DNA from: Notamacropus eugenii
Lineage: Eukaryota > Chordata > Mammalia > Diprotodontia > Macropodidae
DNA: 64,000 bases
Assembly: GCF_028372415.1 (NCBI RefSeq)
Contig: NC_092872.1
Span: 14,350,479 to 14,414,478, forward strand
Direction: 5' to 3'
In this document: one piece after another, positions 33,124-45,065 of the stretch
How the letters are laid out: every line of letters begins with the position of its first letter
How positions within the stretch are numbered: the first letter of the stretch is position 1
Notes under the pieces: generated by a model
Databases searched by the model: none
Told to the model about the DNA's origin: nothing
Seen by the model: only the letters and a program-made list of their open reading frames with translations
Made by a program: the position numbers and the translations under genes

Positions 33124-33999
33124 AGGTTGACTAGGGCCCTTGAGCAATTTGACAAGTCCTTGGTGGCTAGCGAAGGCCCTATGCCCTTCATTGGTTGGTC
33201 AACAATGGGTCTAGGAGGGACACTGTGTGAGAAGCAAAGGACCAGAGGGGGAGGGGGCATAATAAGTGTCCTCTCAATTCCCTCTACCTTTTATGATAGG
33301 ATTTCACTTCCCCTCCCCGACAATCCTTGTAAATTTGTCCTACCTCTTACTTGCCTCTCTACGTCATCCTCTGGTCTGGCCGGTTGTGGAACCCTCACCT
33401 CTGAAACTGAATCTTTCAACCCTGAGGTGCTAGATTAAGGGAACAGTCACGCTTGGATGGCTCTTCCATTTGATTTGTGGGCCCTATCACTGCACCCCAG
33501 GCCTCAAGTTGGCCACCCCAGTCTAGGTTCAGCACCCGAGAATAGGGAAAGACCTTTACCCCATCACAGTGAGTCTCAGCTATCATGTACTTCCCTCCCC
33601 CAACCTCAAGTAATACAGTTTTGCAACTAAAGGCTCTCATGGTGCCAAAGTTGGATTTTTTCTGACTCACATTCCTAAAATCTGCTACATTTCTCCTATC
33701 AGATATGCTAGCAGAAAAACTTGGGAACTTGGATTTCTGTTATGAGATTAGCTTTCCAAGCTAGCTCTGTCTTTATACTCAGTGGGGGTTGGAAACCATA
33801 CTATCTATTTATATACAATACATGTGCCTGCATCCTTTTGGCAGAATTTCTTTTCTGTTTCCAGGGAAACCATCCACATTTCTCTGTTTGAATTCACACT
33901 TGAAAATAAGTTTCTGCCTCTCCTTTAGGATTTTTCACCCTTTATTGGTTCTACAAATATTTAATCTCTTGTGTACTGGGAAGAGGGGGAGGGGAGGAA
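33124..33999. other. Intron 1, no recognisable feature
   Basis: No exon or clear repeat. Open frames at 33127-33438 and 33416-33670 overlap on opposite strands and are unsupported. Confidence 0.4.
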
Positions 34000-34565
34000 G
34001 TTGAGAGGGAGATAAGACAGATTCCCTGCTCTGGGAGAAGATCATCCTCTGGGGTTGCAGAGGGAGGATAAAATAGGGACATAGAGCAAAGCAAGTTGTG
34101 TTAAACACCGTGAGTGGTTATAGACACTGAATTGAGGAAGCTCACAGGGAGAGACTGCTTTTAGATGATAAGATCAGGGAATAATTCATAGAGAAAGTGA
34201 CATTTGATCTGGACCTCCTGGCCAACTGGAATATAAAAGGGAATTTTATTCAGTGAACTATGGGGAGCAACTGAAAAGTTTTTGAGCATGGGAATGGTCA
34301 GATGTTACATTAGGAAGCTATATGAAGCATAGATTCTAAGGGAGAACCTACAAGTACAGGGAGATTAGGTTAGGAGGCTGCTTTAATAGGCCATTTTTGA
34401 CATGTGTGGACCTAAGCTAGTGTGGTAGCTATGGGAATAGGTCAGTGGGGGAGAGGTTATTGTGCAGATACCTTCAATAGGACTTTGAACTTGATTGGAT
34501 ATGAGAGATGAGAGGAGGAAAAATCAAAGATGATTTCAGAGTTTAAAGCCTAGTGTTGGCATTAG
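34000..34565 (-). repeat. Old L2 LINE, antisense
   Basis: 'cagattccctgctctgggag', 'tggggagcaactgaaaagtt', 'gagcatgggaatggtcagat' and 'ggttaggaggctgctttaat' follow the antisense L2 order. Heavily mutated. Confidence 0.6.
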
Positions 34566-34589
34566 TTGGCAGTAACAGAAACAATTAAA

Positions 34590-35270
34590 ATGATTTGCAA
34601 ACTACTCCCTAAGAAATAAGTGGTCAAAATATACTAACAGCTAGTTTTCAAAAGGAAAAACTCAAACTGTCAGCTAGTATTTGGGAGGGAAAAAGGAAAT
34701 TGCTAGTAATCAGGGAAATACAAATTAATGCAATTTTGAAATGCAGTGATGAAGTACAATTAAGATACTCACCTTACATCACCAAACTGGTGAATATGAT
34801 AAAGAATAACATTCATTCTGGTAGCTGAAAGTGAGTTAATTTACTGCTGGCAGAGCTATGAAATCTTGTTTTGAAAATATTGTGAAATAATCTGGAATGT
34901 TGGTGAAATACTGTTTTGGAAAGAAATATGTATGTATACCATAAAAGTTACAAAACATGCTTTTGCCCCAGCAATCCCACTTTTAGGATTTTAATTGTAG
35001 GGGGTTTACTGACAGGGAAGAAAAGAACCATATGAAAATATTCACAGCTGCACTATTTGTATTAGTAAAGAATCGAAAGTAAACTCTGTGCCCCTCAGTG
35101 GGGGGTGGCAGAGTAAGTTGTGTGACATAGAATACTGACCTGTAAGAAATGAGGACTGGAGTAAGGAACACAAAGAAGTGGAGGAACACTTGGCTTCCAG
35201 GATGGAAGGATGAGCCAGAAGAATATACACACTGACTATAACTGCGTCAATAAGGGCATCATTAAGATTC
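34590..35270 (+). repeat. Old L1 3' region, sense
   Basis: 'gggaaatacaaattaatgca', 'ccccagcaatcccactttta' and 'caaagaagtggaggaacact' are remnants of L1 ORF2 C-terminal coding, with many stops. Confidence 0.55.
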
Positions 35271-35438
35271 AGAAGAGAAATACTCCAAAGGCTCTGATCT
35301 CATTGATATGGCTTATCCCTCTTGTAGCACAAGTCACCATCTAGCTCATCTGTCTCATCCAGTGCTGTTCTTAGAGCACTATGAGCAACTGGAAATTTAC
35401 CCAAGGAAATTTTGTCTGGTTTGGGGAATTTATTTTTT

Positions 35439-36213
35439 TTAATTAATTTGTTTTCAATTTTCAGTAATCACTACCATAAGTTTTAGATTTTATCCTCCTC
35501 CTCCCTCCCTGAAACGGCATGCAGTTTTATATGGGTTCTACACATCCATTCTTATTAAACATATTTTCACATTACTCATGTTGCATAGAAGAATTTTAAA
35601 ATGAACCGGAGAAACCATGAGAAAAAAAAACAAAACATAATGCAGGAGAAAATAGTCTGTGTTCTCACTCCAGAGTTCTTTCTCTGGATGTGGATGGCAT
35701 TTTGCCTCAAGAGTCCTTTGGGAATGTTTTAGGTCCTTGCATTGCTGTGAAGGGCTAAGTTTATCTATCTATCTATCTATCTCGATAGACTTAGAAACAA
35801 TCCTCCCACACTGTGGCTGTTACTATGTACAGTGTTCTCCTGGTTCTGCTCATTTCACTCAGCATCAGTTCATATAAGTCTTTCCAGATTTTTCTGAAGT
35901 TCACCTGTTCATTATTTCTTATGGCACAGTAGTATTCCATTACATTCATGTACCACAACTTGTTCAGCCATTCCCCAGTTGATGGGCATTCCCTCGATTT
36001 CCATTTCTTGGCCACCACAAAGAGAGCTGCTATAAATATTTTTGTACATGTGAGAGCTTTTCCCGTTTTTAGGATCTCTTTGGAATACAGCCCTAGAAGT
36101 GATATTGCTGGATCAAAGGGTAAGCACATTTTGTAGCCCTTTGAGCATAGTTCCAAATTGCTGTCCAGAATGGTTGGATCAGCCCATAGCTCCACCAACA
36201 ATGAAGTAGTGTT
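35439..36213 (-). mobile_element. 5'-truncated L1, antisense, with 15-bp TSD
   Basis: The best-preserved L1 here: the minus strand keeps 136 open codons (35791-36201) of the ORF2 C-terminal domain, including KMCLPFDPAI and LMLSEMSRTRR. A 15-bp duplication with one mismatch (gggaatttatttttt / gggagtttatttttt) flanks it at 35424-35438 and 36214-36228. A (TATC)n tract at about 35763-35783 lies inside. It sits in PFKFB4 intron 1, opposite to the gene. Confidence 0.88.
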
Positions 36214-36299
36214 GGGAGTTTATTTTTTATTAGAAACTTAATCTTAAACATCACTTCAAAGAACCTTATGTAATAGTGATTTGCATTTAAATGAATTAG

Positions 36300-36405
36300 A
36301 CTTGGATCTAGAAGGGACATTAGAGGACAGTTAGTTCAACTACTTCATTTTGCATAGGAAGAAACTGAGGCCCATAGAGGTTAAGAAACTTCAATTGAGA
36401 TGTAG
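36300..36405 (-). repeat. MIR SINE fragment, antisense
   Basis: 'ggaagaaactgaggcccata' and 'gaggttaagaaact' are the antisense MIR core. Confidence 0.6.
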
Positions 36406-36619
36406 CGTTACAAGAAAAGTTAAGCTAGGAAGTAATCATCTATCTTACTTTTTGCGGATAAAGATGGGCAGGCTTTCTATTCATAACCTTGTGGGTTTCT
36501 GTCTCCCCTTATTGGCCAGTATAGTGGGATCTATGTTGCCAAAACAAAAATTACCAATAAAACATTTTATATATAAAGTCTAAGGGAGGAATTTTACATA
36601 TAAAATCTGAGGGAAGACG

Positions 36620-37900
36620 GGGGAGTGGGATGAATTTTGCTTTAAACAAGTGGAGTTTTCAGTGCCGGTAGACTCTCCAGGTGGGAGTTGGATTTGTGGC
36701 TCTGGAACTCAGAAGAGAGGTCAGTGCTAGAAAAAGAAAAATGGGGAGCATCTGCATAAAGGTGATAGTTGAAGCCATTGAAGTGAATGCAGTATTCTAG
36801 GGAAGGAAGGGAGGGGCAAGGATAGAGTTTTGCAGGAGGGAGTGATGGTCATATTTAGGAGGCAAGATCAGGAAAAAAGATGCAAAGAAAGGTTTCTGTA
36901 AAGAATACTCAGGGAAGTAGGAGGAGAACCAAAGGAGATTAGTGTCTTCCAAGAGAAGACAGAAAGTGGAGGAAGGAGCCAGTCAATGTTGTCAGATTTG
37001 AGACTTGGAAGAAGATAAAGACTGTTTAGATAAAGCTGTTTAGGCTTGGATGTCAGGTCATTTGTGACCTTGGAGTGGACAGTTTTCTTAGACTGGTGGG
37101 ATTTAAGCCCAATTACAGGAAGCTGAAGAGTAGAAGTGGGAAACAGCAAAAGTGTTAGTATTTTTTCTCTGGATATTTTAGCAAAAGGAACAAACCAGTC
37201 TTTCTCCTGGCTTCCTTGTCTCTTAGAAAAATGAATTAAGAAACTAAATGTATAAAGCATTGTGCTAAACAGTGAGGATACCAAACCAAAAATGAAACTT
37301 CTCTCAAGGAACTTTCTTTCTGTTTGAGGAAAAAAAATGTGTCTCCAGATAAGAAAATAGGATAGGAAATAGATACAGAACAGCCTCCTTCTTAGAGGGT
37401 TGGAGGGATTGGGGAGGAAGATCACTGCCTACTGGGGGAGATAAGGAAAGACCTTGTAGAAAAGCTGGCATTAAAGCTCAGCCTTGTAGGACACTAGATG
37501 TACCAGAAAGGAAAGGCGTGGAGGGAGGACATTTCAGGCAGCAGGGACAGGTAGGATTCACAATGTTGTTTCCAGAGTATTAAGAAGTAGACTGGTTTGT
37601 CTGCAACACAGTGAGTAATGTGAAACCAGTCTGGAAAGTGTTGCAGCAAGATTGTGAAGGATGTTAAATGTCATAAGGAGTCTGTTTCTTAATCCTAAAA
37701 GGAATGGGGAGCCACTGAAGCTTCTTGAGCAAAGGAGTGACATGGTCGCACAAAAATGGAGGAATCCCTCCTTAGCAAGGAGAGATTTCAGTCTTATCTG
37801 TGTGTCTGTGGTTCTTTGTATGTGACAGGAGTCCCAGAATGAGTGCAGGCAAGGGAGAAGATAGATGATCACAGCCCCATCATCTTCCTCCCTCCAGCAC
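36620..37900 (-). repeat. Antisense L2 LINE sequence, two segments
   Basis: 36620-37190 matches the internal antisense L2, and 37235-37900 starts again at the L2 3' end ('tgtataaagcattgtgctaa') and runs to 'gagtgacatggtcgcac'. So there are two copies, or one copy with a rearrangement. The 185-codon minus-strand frame at 36868-37425 is an L2 relic. Confidence 0.6.
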
Positions 37901-38059
37901 TGGCACTTACGGTGTTAAGAATAGGTTCCTTCACATGCTCATTCACACTTCTGACCCACGACATTCATTCTTGGTCCTCCAGTCCTTAGAGATCATTAGT
38001 TCAATCCATTCAGTGAATTGACTTGCAGGGTGCCAGTTTTCTTTCTTTACGCTCTCTCT

Positions 38060-38340
38060 GAAGAAAAGGCACACATTTATCGGTTTCCCATTTTGTCAGG
38101 TTAGCCACTCTGATAGGTATGATCTGGTACCTCAGAGTTGTTTTAATTTACATTTCTCTGATCAGTAGTGATTTAGAGCAGTTTGTCATATGACTATAGA
38201 TGACGTTAATTTCTTCTTCTGAAACTGCCTGTTCGTATCCTTTGACCATTTATCAGTTGGGGAATCAGTCCTGTGTTTTTGCTACATATACCAAGATGCT
38301 ACATATACCATGATTTCCTGGCTACACATCGAATATTTCT
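38060..38340 (-). repeat. L1 ORF2 C-terminal fragment, antisense
   Basis: 'cctcagagttgttttaattt', 'gtcatatgactatagatgac', 'cctttgaccatttatcagtt' are the antisense L1 segment that would lie next 5'-ward of the part at 35439-36213. It is probably an independent copy. Confidence 0.75.
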
Positions 38341-38889
38341 AAGTGAACAGTCATATCATAAGCTTTCAGCCCTCAGAAAGCTATTATAGGAGAAGAGTGG
38401 ATAAGGGTGAAGTTAAAAATATTTTCCTTAGGATTCCAAGGATTTGTGGAACTCAGGATAAAAATAAATGTGTTTGCCTTCTTTGTCCCATCTTTCCTTT
38501 GTCAGGTCTCATTTTTCTAGTTCCTTTCGAGTGAGAAACACAAATTGTAGCTTCATAGAGATGTAGTTAGAAGACAGCAGTTTATGCACAAAAAGGCCCC
38601 CAGCAGGTCAGTGGATTGTAGGCTCAGTATGAGTCTGAAGTGGAAATGGCAGCAGCAGCATCAACAAACACAACTGTCTACGTGCGTACAGAGAGGCTCA
38701 TTCCCATAACACCATTCTCAGCAGTCTAAACTGCAGAGGAAGTGAATTAAGATGGCTCCCTGGGAGATAGAAGATCGGGAGTGCAGTGGAGAAGACCTCA
38801 GAGCTTTCTATCCCTGCAGGATTGTCCAACGTCGCAGACTTTTGGGCATGGGCAGCTTTCCGCAGTAATTTCCTTTTTTTCCCCTTAAT
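38341..38889. other. Intron 1, no recognisable feature
   Basis: Nothing is recognised apart from short T-rich tracts. Confidence 0.4.
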
Positions 38890-39185
38890 ATCTTTCATGC
38901 TTTTAAAAAAAATTTAATTTTTTTTGTTACATTTTAAGTGCTGAACTCCCTTCCTTCCTTAATTCCTCCCTCCCCACCATGCAATAGGGATGGCACCCAT
39001 TTGACAGATGTGTAAAACCATACAACGCATACTTTTGTTCATCAGTTCTTTCTCTGGAGGTGGATAGCATCTTCATAATCCTTTGTAGTTGATTTGAATA
39101 TTTATAACACTCAAGAATAAGCTTAGTCATTCACAATTATTCTTTAAACAGTATTGCTGTTACCATATCCTTCATTCTCTTGGTT
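38890..39185 (-). repeat. Older L1 3' region, antisense
   Basis: T-rich start, 'cagttctttctctggaggtg' and 'tagcatcttcataatccttt' are L1 antisense phrases from a different, older subfamily than 35.4 kb. Confidence 0.65.
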
Positions 39186-39369
39186 ATTTCCTTTTTTTTT
39201 TTTTTTTTGACAGATGGAGAGTGAAAAACAGATTCCCATAAAATCTCAATGTTCTCCCATCATTGGTGATGGCGTGATGGGACTTGTTTGGGGGGAAGGT
39301 GTCAGTATCCACATTATGTCTTCTCTCCAGTGGTATGTTTGACAAAGATTTCAAAACTGAGGAAAAAGT

Positions 39370-40700
39370 GGGATAGTAAAATCTAGTGCACTGGAAAGAA
39401 TTTGGATTGGAGTGAGAGCACCTGTATTCTAGACCTCGCTGGTGCACTAGGCAAATCTCTTTCAATGCATGGTGTTCACTTTCCTCGTCTGTTTAAAAAA
39501 AGAAAACAAATCGGTCTAATTGGATTGCTGTCGTTTGATGATTCTAGTATCACATGAAAAAAAATCTCATTTGCTTTATGGAACATCCCTTTAGACCTTT
39601 TCTTCTTATTTTCCGACCATTTGTCTCCCTTTATAATCTTTGACCTTTTGAAACTTCCTTGTTTACTTTCTGGCTGCAGTGATGATTTGGAGGGTCACAG
39701 ATTCCTCAGGGTTGGTGGCCTTGTTGTTGCAGTGAACACTGAAAGAGATTTGCAGTATGAAGGTCAGTTCTGAGCTTTGTGTGGCTGGGGGAGGGGCTAA
39801 TTTTCTTCCTTTTCTTGTGAGAAAATCATAGGGATCACAGATCTAAAAATGGAAAAAAATCTTAGAGATCATCTAATTTAATCTCCTAATTTTTCAGATG
39901 AGGAAAGGGGCCCAGGGAAGTTGAGTGACTTGTCTAAGATCATTAAATCCAAGCTCTAAATGAGTTTCTTCTGTCATTGGCTGTTAGGAAGCCCTGAGCT
40001 GAAGGCAAGGTGTAATCCCAGTCTGAGGAAATGAACATTAATGTTGCTGACTCTTTCTCAAAGTGATTGAATTCTATTCCTAAGTTATCACAAGTAGTTT
40101 TAAAGATGCATTTTGTTATTAATAACAAAATTTACGGAAGGTAGCTGGTGGCAGAATGGTTAGAGTGCTGGACCTGGAGTCAGAAAGAATTGAGTTCAAA
40201 TCCGCCCTTAGATGTTTACTAGGTTTGTGGCCCTGGGCAAGTTGGTTAACCTGTTTGCCTCAGTTTCTTCAAACTGTAAAATTGAGATAATAGCACCCAC
40301 TTTTCAGATGTGAGGATCAAATGACATAATTTTTGTAAAAAAAAAGAAAAACAACAACAACACTTAGCACAGTGCCTGGCACATAGTGGGGACTATATAA
40401 ATAATTATTTCCTTCTCTTCCCCTTTCATAAGCTCTCCTGTCTTCTAAAGTACTTTGACATTTTTTTCCTCCATTCATCCTCAAAACTTACCTATGAGGT
40501 AGGTAGTACAAATGTTATCTCCATTTTACAGATTAACAAACTGAGGCTCAGTGACTCCTGTAGATTATGAGCTCCTCAGTGACATACACTTGTCTTTGCC
40601 TTCCTTTGTAACAAAGGGCTTGGCACTTGGTAGAAGCTTAATGAATGCTTATTGATTGACTCACTGACTCACTAAGGCCCTGCCTCAGGCCTTTGCACTT
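39370..40700. repeat. Cluster of old SINE and L2 fragments
   Basis: A sense MIR-like piece lies at about 39380-39545, an antisense one at 39825-39960, a fuller sense one at 40140-40420 ('gagtgctggacctggagtca', 'gtgcctggcacatagtgggg'), an antisense core at about 40495-40560, and an L2 3' end at about 40565-40680 ('atgaatgcttattgattgac'). No coding. Confidence 0.65.
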
Positions 40701-41629
40701 TCCCTTGTCCCGTCCTGCTCTGGCATCTCCCGTCATTCCTGTACCCTTTCCTGGTACATTCAGAGAATCTTCATCCATAGGGGAGCCACTTAATTTCCGT
40801 GATTCCCTTTGAAGCGAGGCAGGGGAGAGTGTCCCATTCAGCCTTTATGAACTATGTCCAACTTACTTGTAAGACTCTGTCTTTTTGGTCTAGTCTAAGC
40901 AGGTCCTCAGAAACAGACTTCCTAGGACCCGGGAGCATAAGAGCTTCATGGCCTGGCCCATGGTGCTCAGAGATGGAGTACAGAAGCCGGAGATTAGTGA
41001 CTTAATGGCTGAGCAAAATACTGTAGAATGGCTTGTTATTGTGTTCGTCCTGCGTTTTCGAAGACCATGACGGCAGAGAAATGAGGGCATCCAAGAATGA
41101 GTATAGGACTTCATGGTTCCTTAGCTGCTGGGAATGTGAGTAGCAACATAGGGTAGTGGCTAGAGAGGCGGCTTTGGAAGATCTGGGCTCAAGTCTTACC
41201 TCTGACATATGCTGTGCATGTGGCACAGTGCCTGTCACATAGGACAGAAGTACTAAAGGTTTGTTGACCAACTTTCCCTAAATAAAAAAACCATTAAATG
41301 TCTCAATGCCCCCAGGCAACTCTTAAGTTGCCGGGCGAGTTTCCTTATCTGCAATGACTGAACTCCTGTCTGATCTAAACACAGGAAGTATAAGCAAAAC
41401 AAAATGCTACAGGTACATGACACTCTTTAGGCTTAGAGATTTTCAACTTGGTGCCTTTTGTGGCAACAGAAATGTCAGAATATTACTAGGCAGACTCTGT
41501 CCTGCTTCTGTCAGTGTGTGCTCACACGCTGCCTAAGTGTTTTGGGGGATGACAGGCTCCTGGTTTGTGTGCTCCTTGGCCCCACCCCCACCCCTTGGGC
41601 CCATCTCCTGGCAGCCGTGTCTGAGGAAC
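40701..41629. other. Intron 1, mostly unassigned
   Basis: A diverged MIR-like piece lies at 41140-41270. Open frames on both strands (40799-41271) show no known domain. Confidence 0.4.
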
Positions 41630-41656
41630 AGTTGGTACCCTGAAGGGGTACCAACT
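41630..41656. repeat. Perfect 11-bp inverted repeat
   Basis: Arms agttggtaccc and gggtaccaact are separated by tgaag. It could form a short hairpin; no function can be assigned. Confidence 0.9.
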
Positions 41657-42440
41657 ATCTCTTCAGGATAGACATGAAATCATTCTGGTGGGTGTGAAAT
41701 GGACAGACTTTTACCATTATTGGGAGTACCTCAGGAGGCCATCTCTCTGGAAAACAAAATGTTAAAGGAAGGCATAAGACTGTTTCTCATAGAGAAAAGC
41801 TCATGGGGTTTGACTTTCCCTGCTGCTAGGTTTAGAAAAATAACTGGCTGTTGGGAAATTCAGATGCATGGGGTCAGACTTTTGTTTCAAAATCGCTCCA
41901 GGATTGTAGAACAAAGGGTAGACATCTTGGGTGGAACGTGGGTTTTGAAGTTGGAGGCCCTTGATTTATGTCTCCAGCATGCTACTACTGAATAACCCAG
42001 AGCAAGTCACTTAAAGTCTCTGGGTCTCACTTTCCCCATCTGTAAAATGCAAAGGTTGGGTTATGTAATAGTGGCATGAACGTGATAGGACCTTCAAGTC
42101 TGTACTTCCTAGTGGAAAGGGATATAGGCCTGGCCAGAACTGGAGTGGTGGGGATGGATCTCTGCAGGCTGAACCGTGCTCCTAGGGTCAAAGATTTATG
42201 GGTACCAGGTGGATTGGGAGTTGGAAGTCAGCTAGATCAACACCCTCTTTGTACCAATGAGGAACCAAGACCCAAAGAGATTAAATGATTTGCCTCTCGT
42301 CAAGTAGGTAGTTAAGTAGCTGTGCTGAGATTTGAACTGTGGAGGTCATTTGATTTCAAATTCAATGCCTTTCCCACTGTGCTTGAGAATTAGTCCTAGC
42401 CCTTCCAAACTTTCCAAGGAGCTAAACCTCTCTCCCTTTC
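41657..42440. repeat. Intron 1 with two MIR-type fragments
   Basis: Sense MIR at about 41920-42070 ('cagagcaagtcacttaaagt', 'ccccatctgtaaaatgcaaa') and antisense at about 42225-42390 ('gaggaaccaagacccaaaga', 'gatttgaactgtggaggtca'). The rest is unassigned. Confidence 0.55.
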
Positions 42441-42444
42441 TTTC

Positions 42445-43500
42445 TTTTTGAAAAAAATCTATTTTAAACTTAAATACAAAATGAGAAACACACTAGAACA
42501 TAAGACAGGATTCAATATAAATCAATAAATTTCCATTTCAAGAAAGCCTATGTAATAAATACTGGGCATTGTTCCCAGAGCTCCTCAGCTCTTCATGCTT
42601 CCTTCTAGGTAGTCTTTTGTTCTCTGCTGTGCACTTTTTTTCTCCTTTCCCCTCCCCCAAGAGATGGCTGCAGTTAAAACATGAATATCTCTCTACATCT
42701 ACATAGACATCTGTAAACATACACACATATATATATACATACATACATGTAAGACCTTACTATGCATATTTCTCTGTTAGTTCTTTCTCTGGAGGTGGAT
42801 AGCATCTTTCTCCATAGGTCTAAGTCTTTCCATGTTTTTCTAAATCAACTAGCTCATCTTTTCTTATATCTTGAGAGGGGAGTGATCGGGTAATGGACCT
42901 GGACCTCTAAAAGGAAAAGACCATGTCTTTGAAAGCAATCCAGTCCCTGAATTTTCCCATACATTTCTGTAGCCCAGATCACTGTCTGCCCAAGGCACCT
43001 GGCCCACCCCAGCCTTAATACTCCTTTCACAGTCACTCTTGACCCACCCCAGACTACTTGAATACACCTGAACTCCTTAACCCCACCTAGATCATCTAAT
43101 TAGCCTACTTGACATACCTTTCACTGTGGCACCTGGCCCACCCCAGACTACTTACCACTCCTTAATCCCATCCAGAGCCTTTCACTGTCCCTATTGTATA
43201 GAAGCATCTGCCTCTCACTAATAAATTACAGGTCTCTGTTGGCATTACAGTGAAATTTACCCTTCGACCAGAAGGTTTGAGTTCCTGAATTCATTCCAGA
43301 CCAGTACCCTTATATACCACAACTTGTTTAGCCATTCCCCGATTGAAGGGCATCTATCATTTTAGCCAATCTGATAAGTGTAAGATGATATCTCAGAGTT
43401 GTTTTAATTTGCATTTTTCTAATCAATAATTTAGTTGTGTCAATGATTTAGCGCATTTTAATACCACTAAGTATAGTTTTGATTTCTTTTTAGAAAAACT
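42445..43500 (-). mobile_element. Older L1, antisense, broken by a 440-bp block
   Basis: 42445-42869 carries the L1 3' region (with 'agttctttctctggaggtgg'), and 43310-43500 continues with 'taccacaacttgtttagcca' and 'ctcagagttgttttaatttg'. Compared with the copy at 35.9 kb, about 25 bp are missing at the break and a further internal part is lost near 43355. Confidence 0.75.
42870..43309. mobile_element. Unidentified insertion in L1, possible solo LTR
   Basis: This C-rich 440-bp block matches nothing else in the window. It contains an internal near-duplication of 'cacctggcccaccccag' (about 42995 and 43131) and an AATAAA at about 43220, as an LTR might. 'ttatat' stands on both sides (42864-42869 and 43310-43315), but the L1 lacks some 25 bp here, so this may be chance. 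Clean TG...CA ends were not found. Confidence 0.4.
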
Positions 43501-43719
43501 TCCTGTTTACTCTCTCCCTTTCCAGCTCCCTCTCATTCCCATCCCAGCCCATGGAAGAATTTGATAGGTCAGGTCATAGTGGTTAAGTACGTGCAGTTTC
43601 TGGGTTGGGTTTGAGACCTTTTAGAGGAAAGAAATAAACACTACCTACAGGGCTTCAGTGGGGACCCGGACACGTATCCATTTTAGCTAGGGCGGGATCC
43701 AGCTGACACACCACAGTCC
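43501..43719. other. Intron 1, no recognisable feature
   Basis: Short unassigned gap. Confidence 0.4.
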
Positions 43720-44095
43720 CTTAAGTCATTTTTCATGCTTAATTTGTGCCCTAACTGATAGACCAAGTTTAAAACTTTCCACGAAAAAGAGTAGGGCAGA
43801 TGGACCAGTTCTCATCAACTGGTCGTAGAGAAATAAACTCATCCATTCCAAAGTGACATTCTTTCTAATAAGCAAAGAATTTAATATTTGTAAAAAAAAA
43901 AAAACCAAAAAAAACAGCCATGCAAAATAATAACTATTTAATATTAGGAGTGGATTTTCAAAAAGCCTTGCCTAGAAGACATTTTCTCATTTAAAAATCT
44001 TAAAACATACTTTATCTGCTTGAGCTTAAGTAAAATCGCAGACAAAAACATTTCAATCCTATTCTTAATCAATGGGAAAATTAAGGTTCCACAAT
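43720..44095 (-). repeat. Unidentified interspersed repeat, copy 1
   Basis: About 43830-43955 ('aaactcatccattccaaagt', 'ccatgcaaaataataactat') matches 60268-60380, and about 43990-44085 matches 61655-61740. The two pieces are joined here but lie apart there. The family is not recognised; strand is taken from the ORF in copy 2. Confidence 0.55.
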
Positions 44096-44109
44096 ACTTA
44101 TCAGACTAG

Positions 44110-45065
44110 TAAAAATGACAAGAGGACAATGGAAGAAAAAGGAAAATATCTATTACAAATATATGTCTGTTGTAACTCTTCTTTTCATTGTGGCAAAGAA
44201 TTAGAAACTGAGAAGTGTTACACTTATTAAAGGGAGAATAGCTAGCCAAATTACGGTTCATTAATGGGAAGAAATGGTGAAGGGGATGGTTTCAGAAAAG
44301 CCTGGAAAGGCCTGTATGAGTTGATGCAAAGTGAAGTGGGCAGAACCAGAGAACAATTCCTATAATAAAAATAATATTGAAAAGATAAGCAACTTTGAAA
44401 GACTTAGAAACTCTGATCAGCACAACGACCACTAGACCATTTCCAGAGGACTCATAATGAGACATGCTCTCCCTCTCCACATAGGAACTCAGAGTACAGA
44501 TTAAAACATTTTATTTTGTTTTGTGGACTTGGCTAATTCAGGAATTTGTAATAAGTGTTGTTTTTATTGTTTTCTCAATGGGTGGAGAGGGAGAGGTTGA
44601 ATTAAAAAAAAGAAGAAGCTGAGGGGGATATTGTCCTCCTATTGGAATGGCTAAACAGTTTGTATGAAATGAAATATACCGTAAATGTACCATAAATTGT
44701 TAAGTATTTCAGAGGATGGAGAAGACCGAATTGACACATCAAAGTGACCTAGGATTAGAACAATTGATACAAGTGATGAAAACGACATTGTAGAGAAAAG
44801 CAATTTTGAAAGACTTTAGAAATTTCATCCTTGAGCCCAAGAGTAATGACGAAACATAACCCCACATCTCCTGTCAGATAGGCAAGGGACTAAAAATACA
44901 GGAAGAGACATTTCTGGACCCTGCCAGTACAGGAATTTGTTTTGCCGCTTTATTTAACTGCAGGTTTTTTGAGTTTGAAAAAAAATTATTCATTGGGAGA
45001 TGGTAAGAAGGACAGAGTATTGGTTTGGAACTTTACAGGAAAGGGTTGACCTAACTTTTCCCCTG
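44110..45065 (+). repeat. Two old L1 3' ends in tandem, sense
   Basis: 44110-44610 and 44640-45060 each run from ORF2 C-terminal debris ('gtgaagtgggcagaaccaga' in the first) to an L1 3' UTR ('aggaatttgt' plus 'caatgggtggagag' or 'cattgggagatgg'). They are separate insertions of old subfamilies. Confidence 0.65.

Noticed and set aside
35791..36201. 136-codon minus-strand ORF as a host gene
   Set aside because: It is the C-terminal end of an L1 ORF2, inside a 5'-truncated L1 with a target-site duplication.
36868..37425. 185-codon minus-strand frame as a host gene
   Set aside because: It lacks an ATG at its start and lies in antisense L2 sequence.
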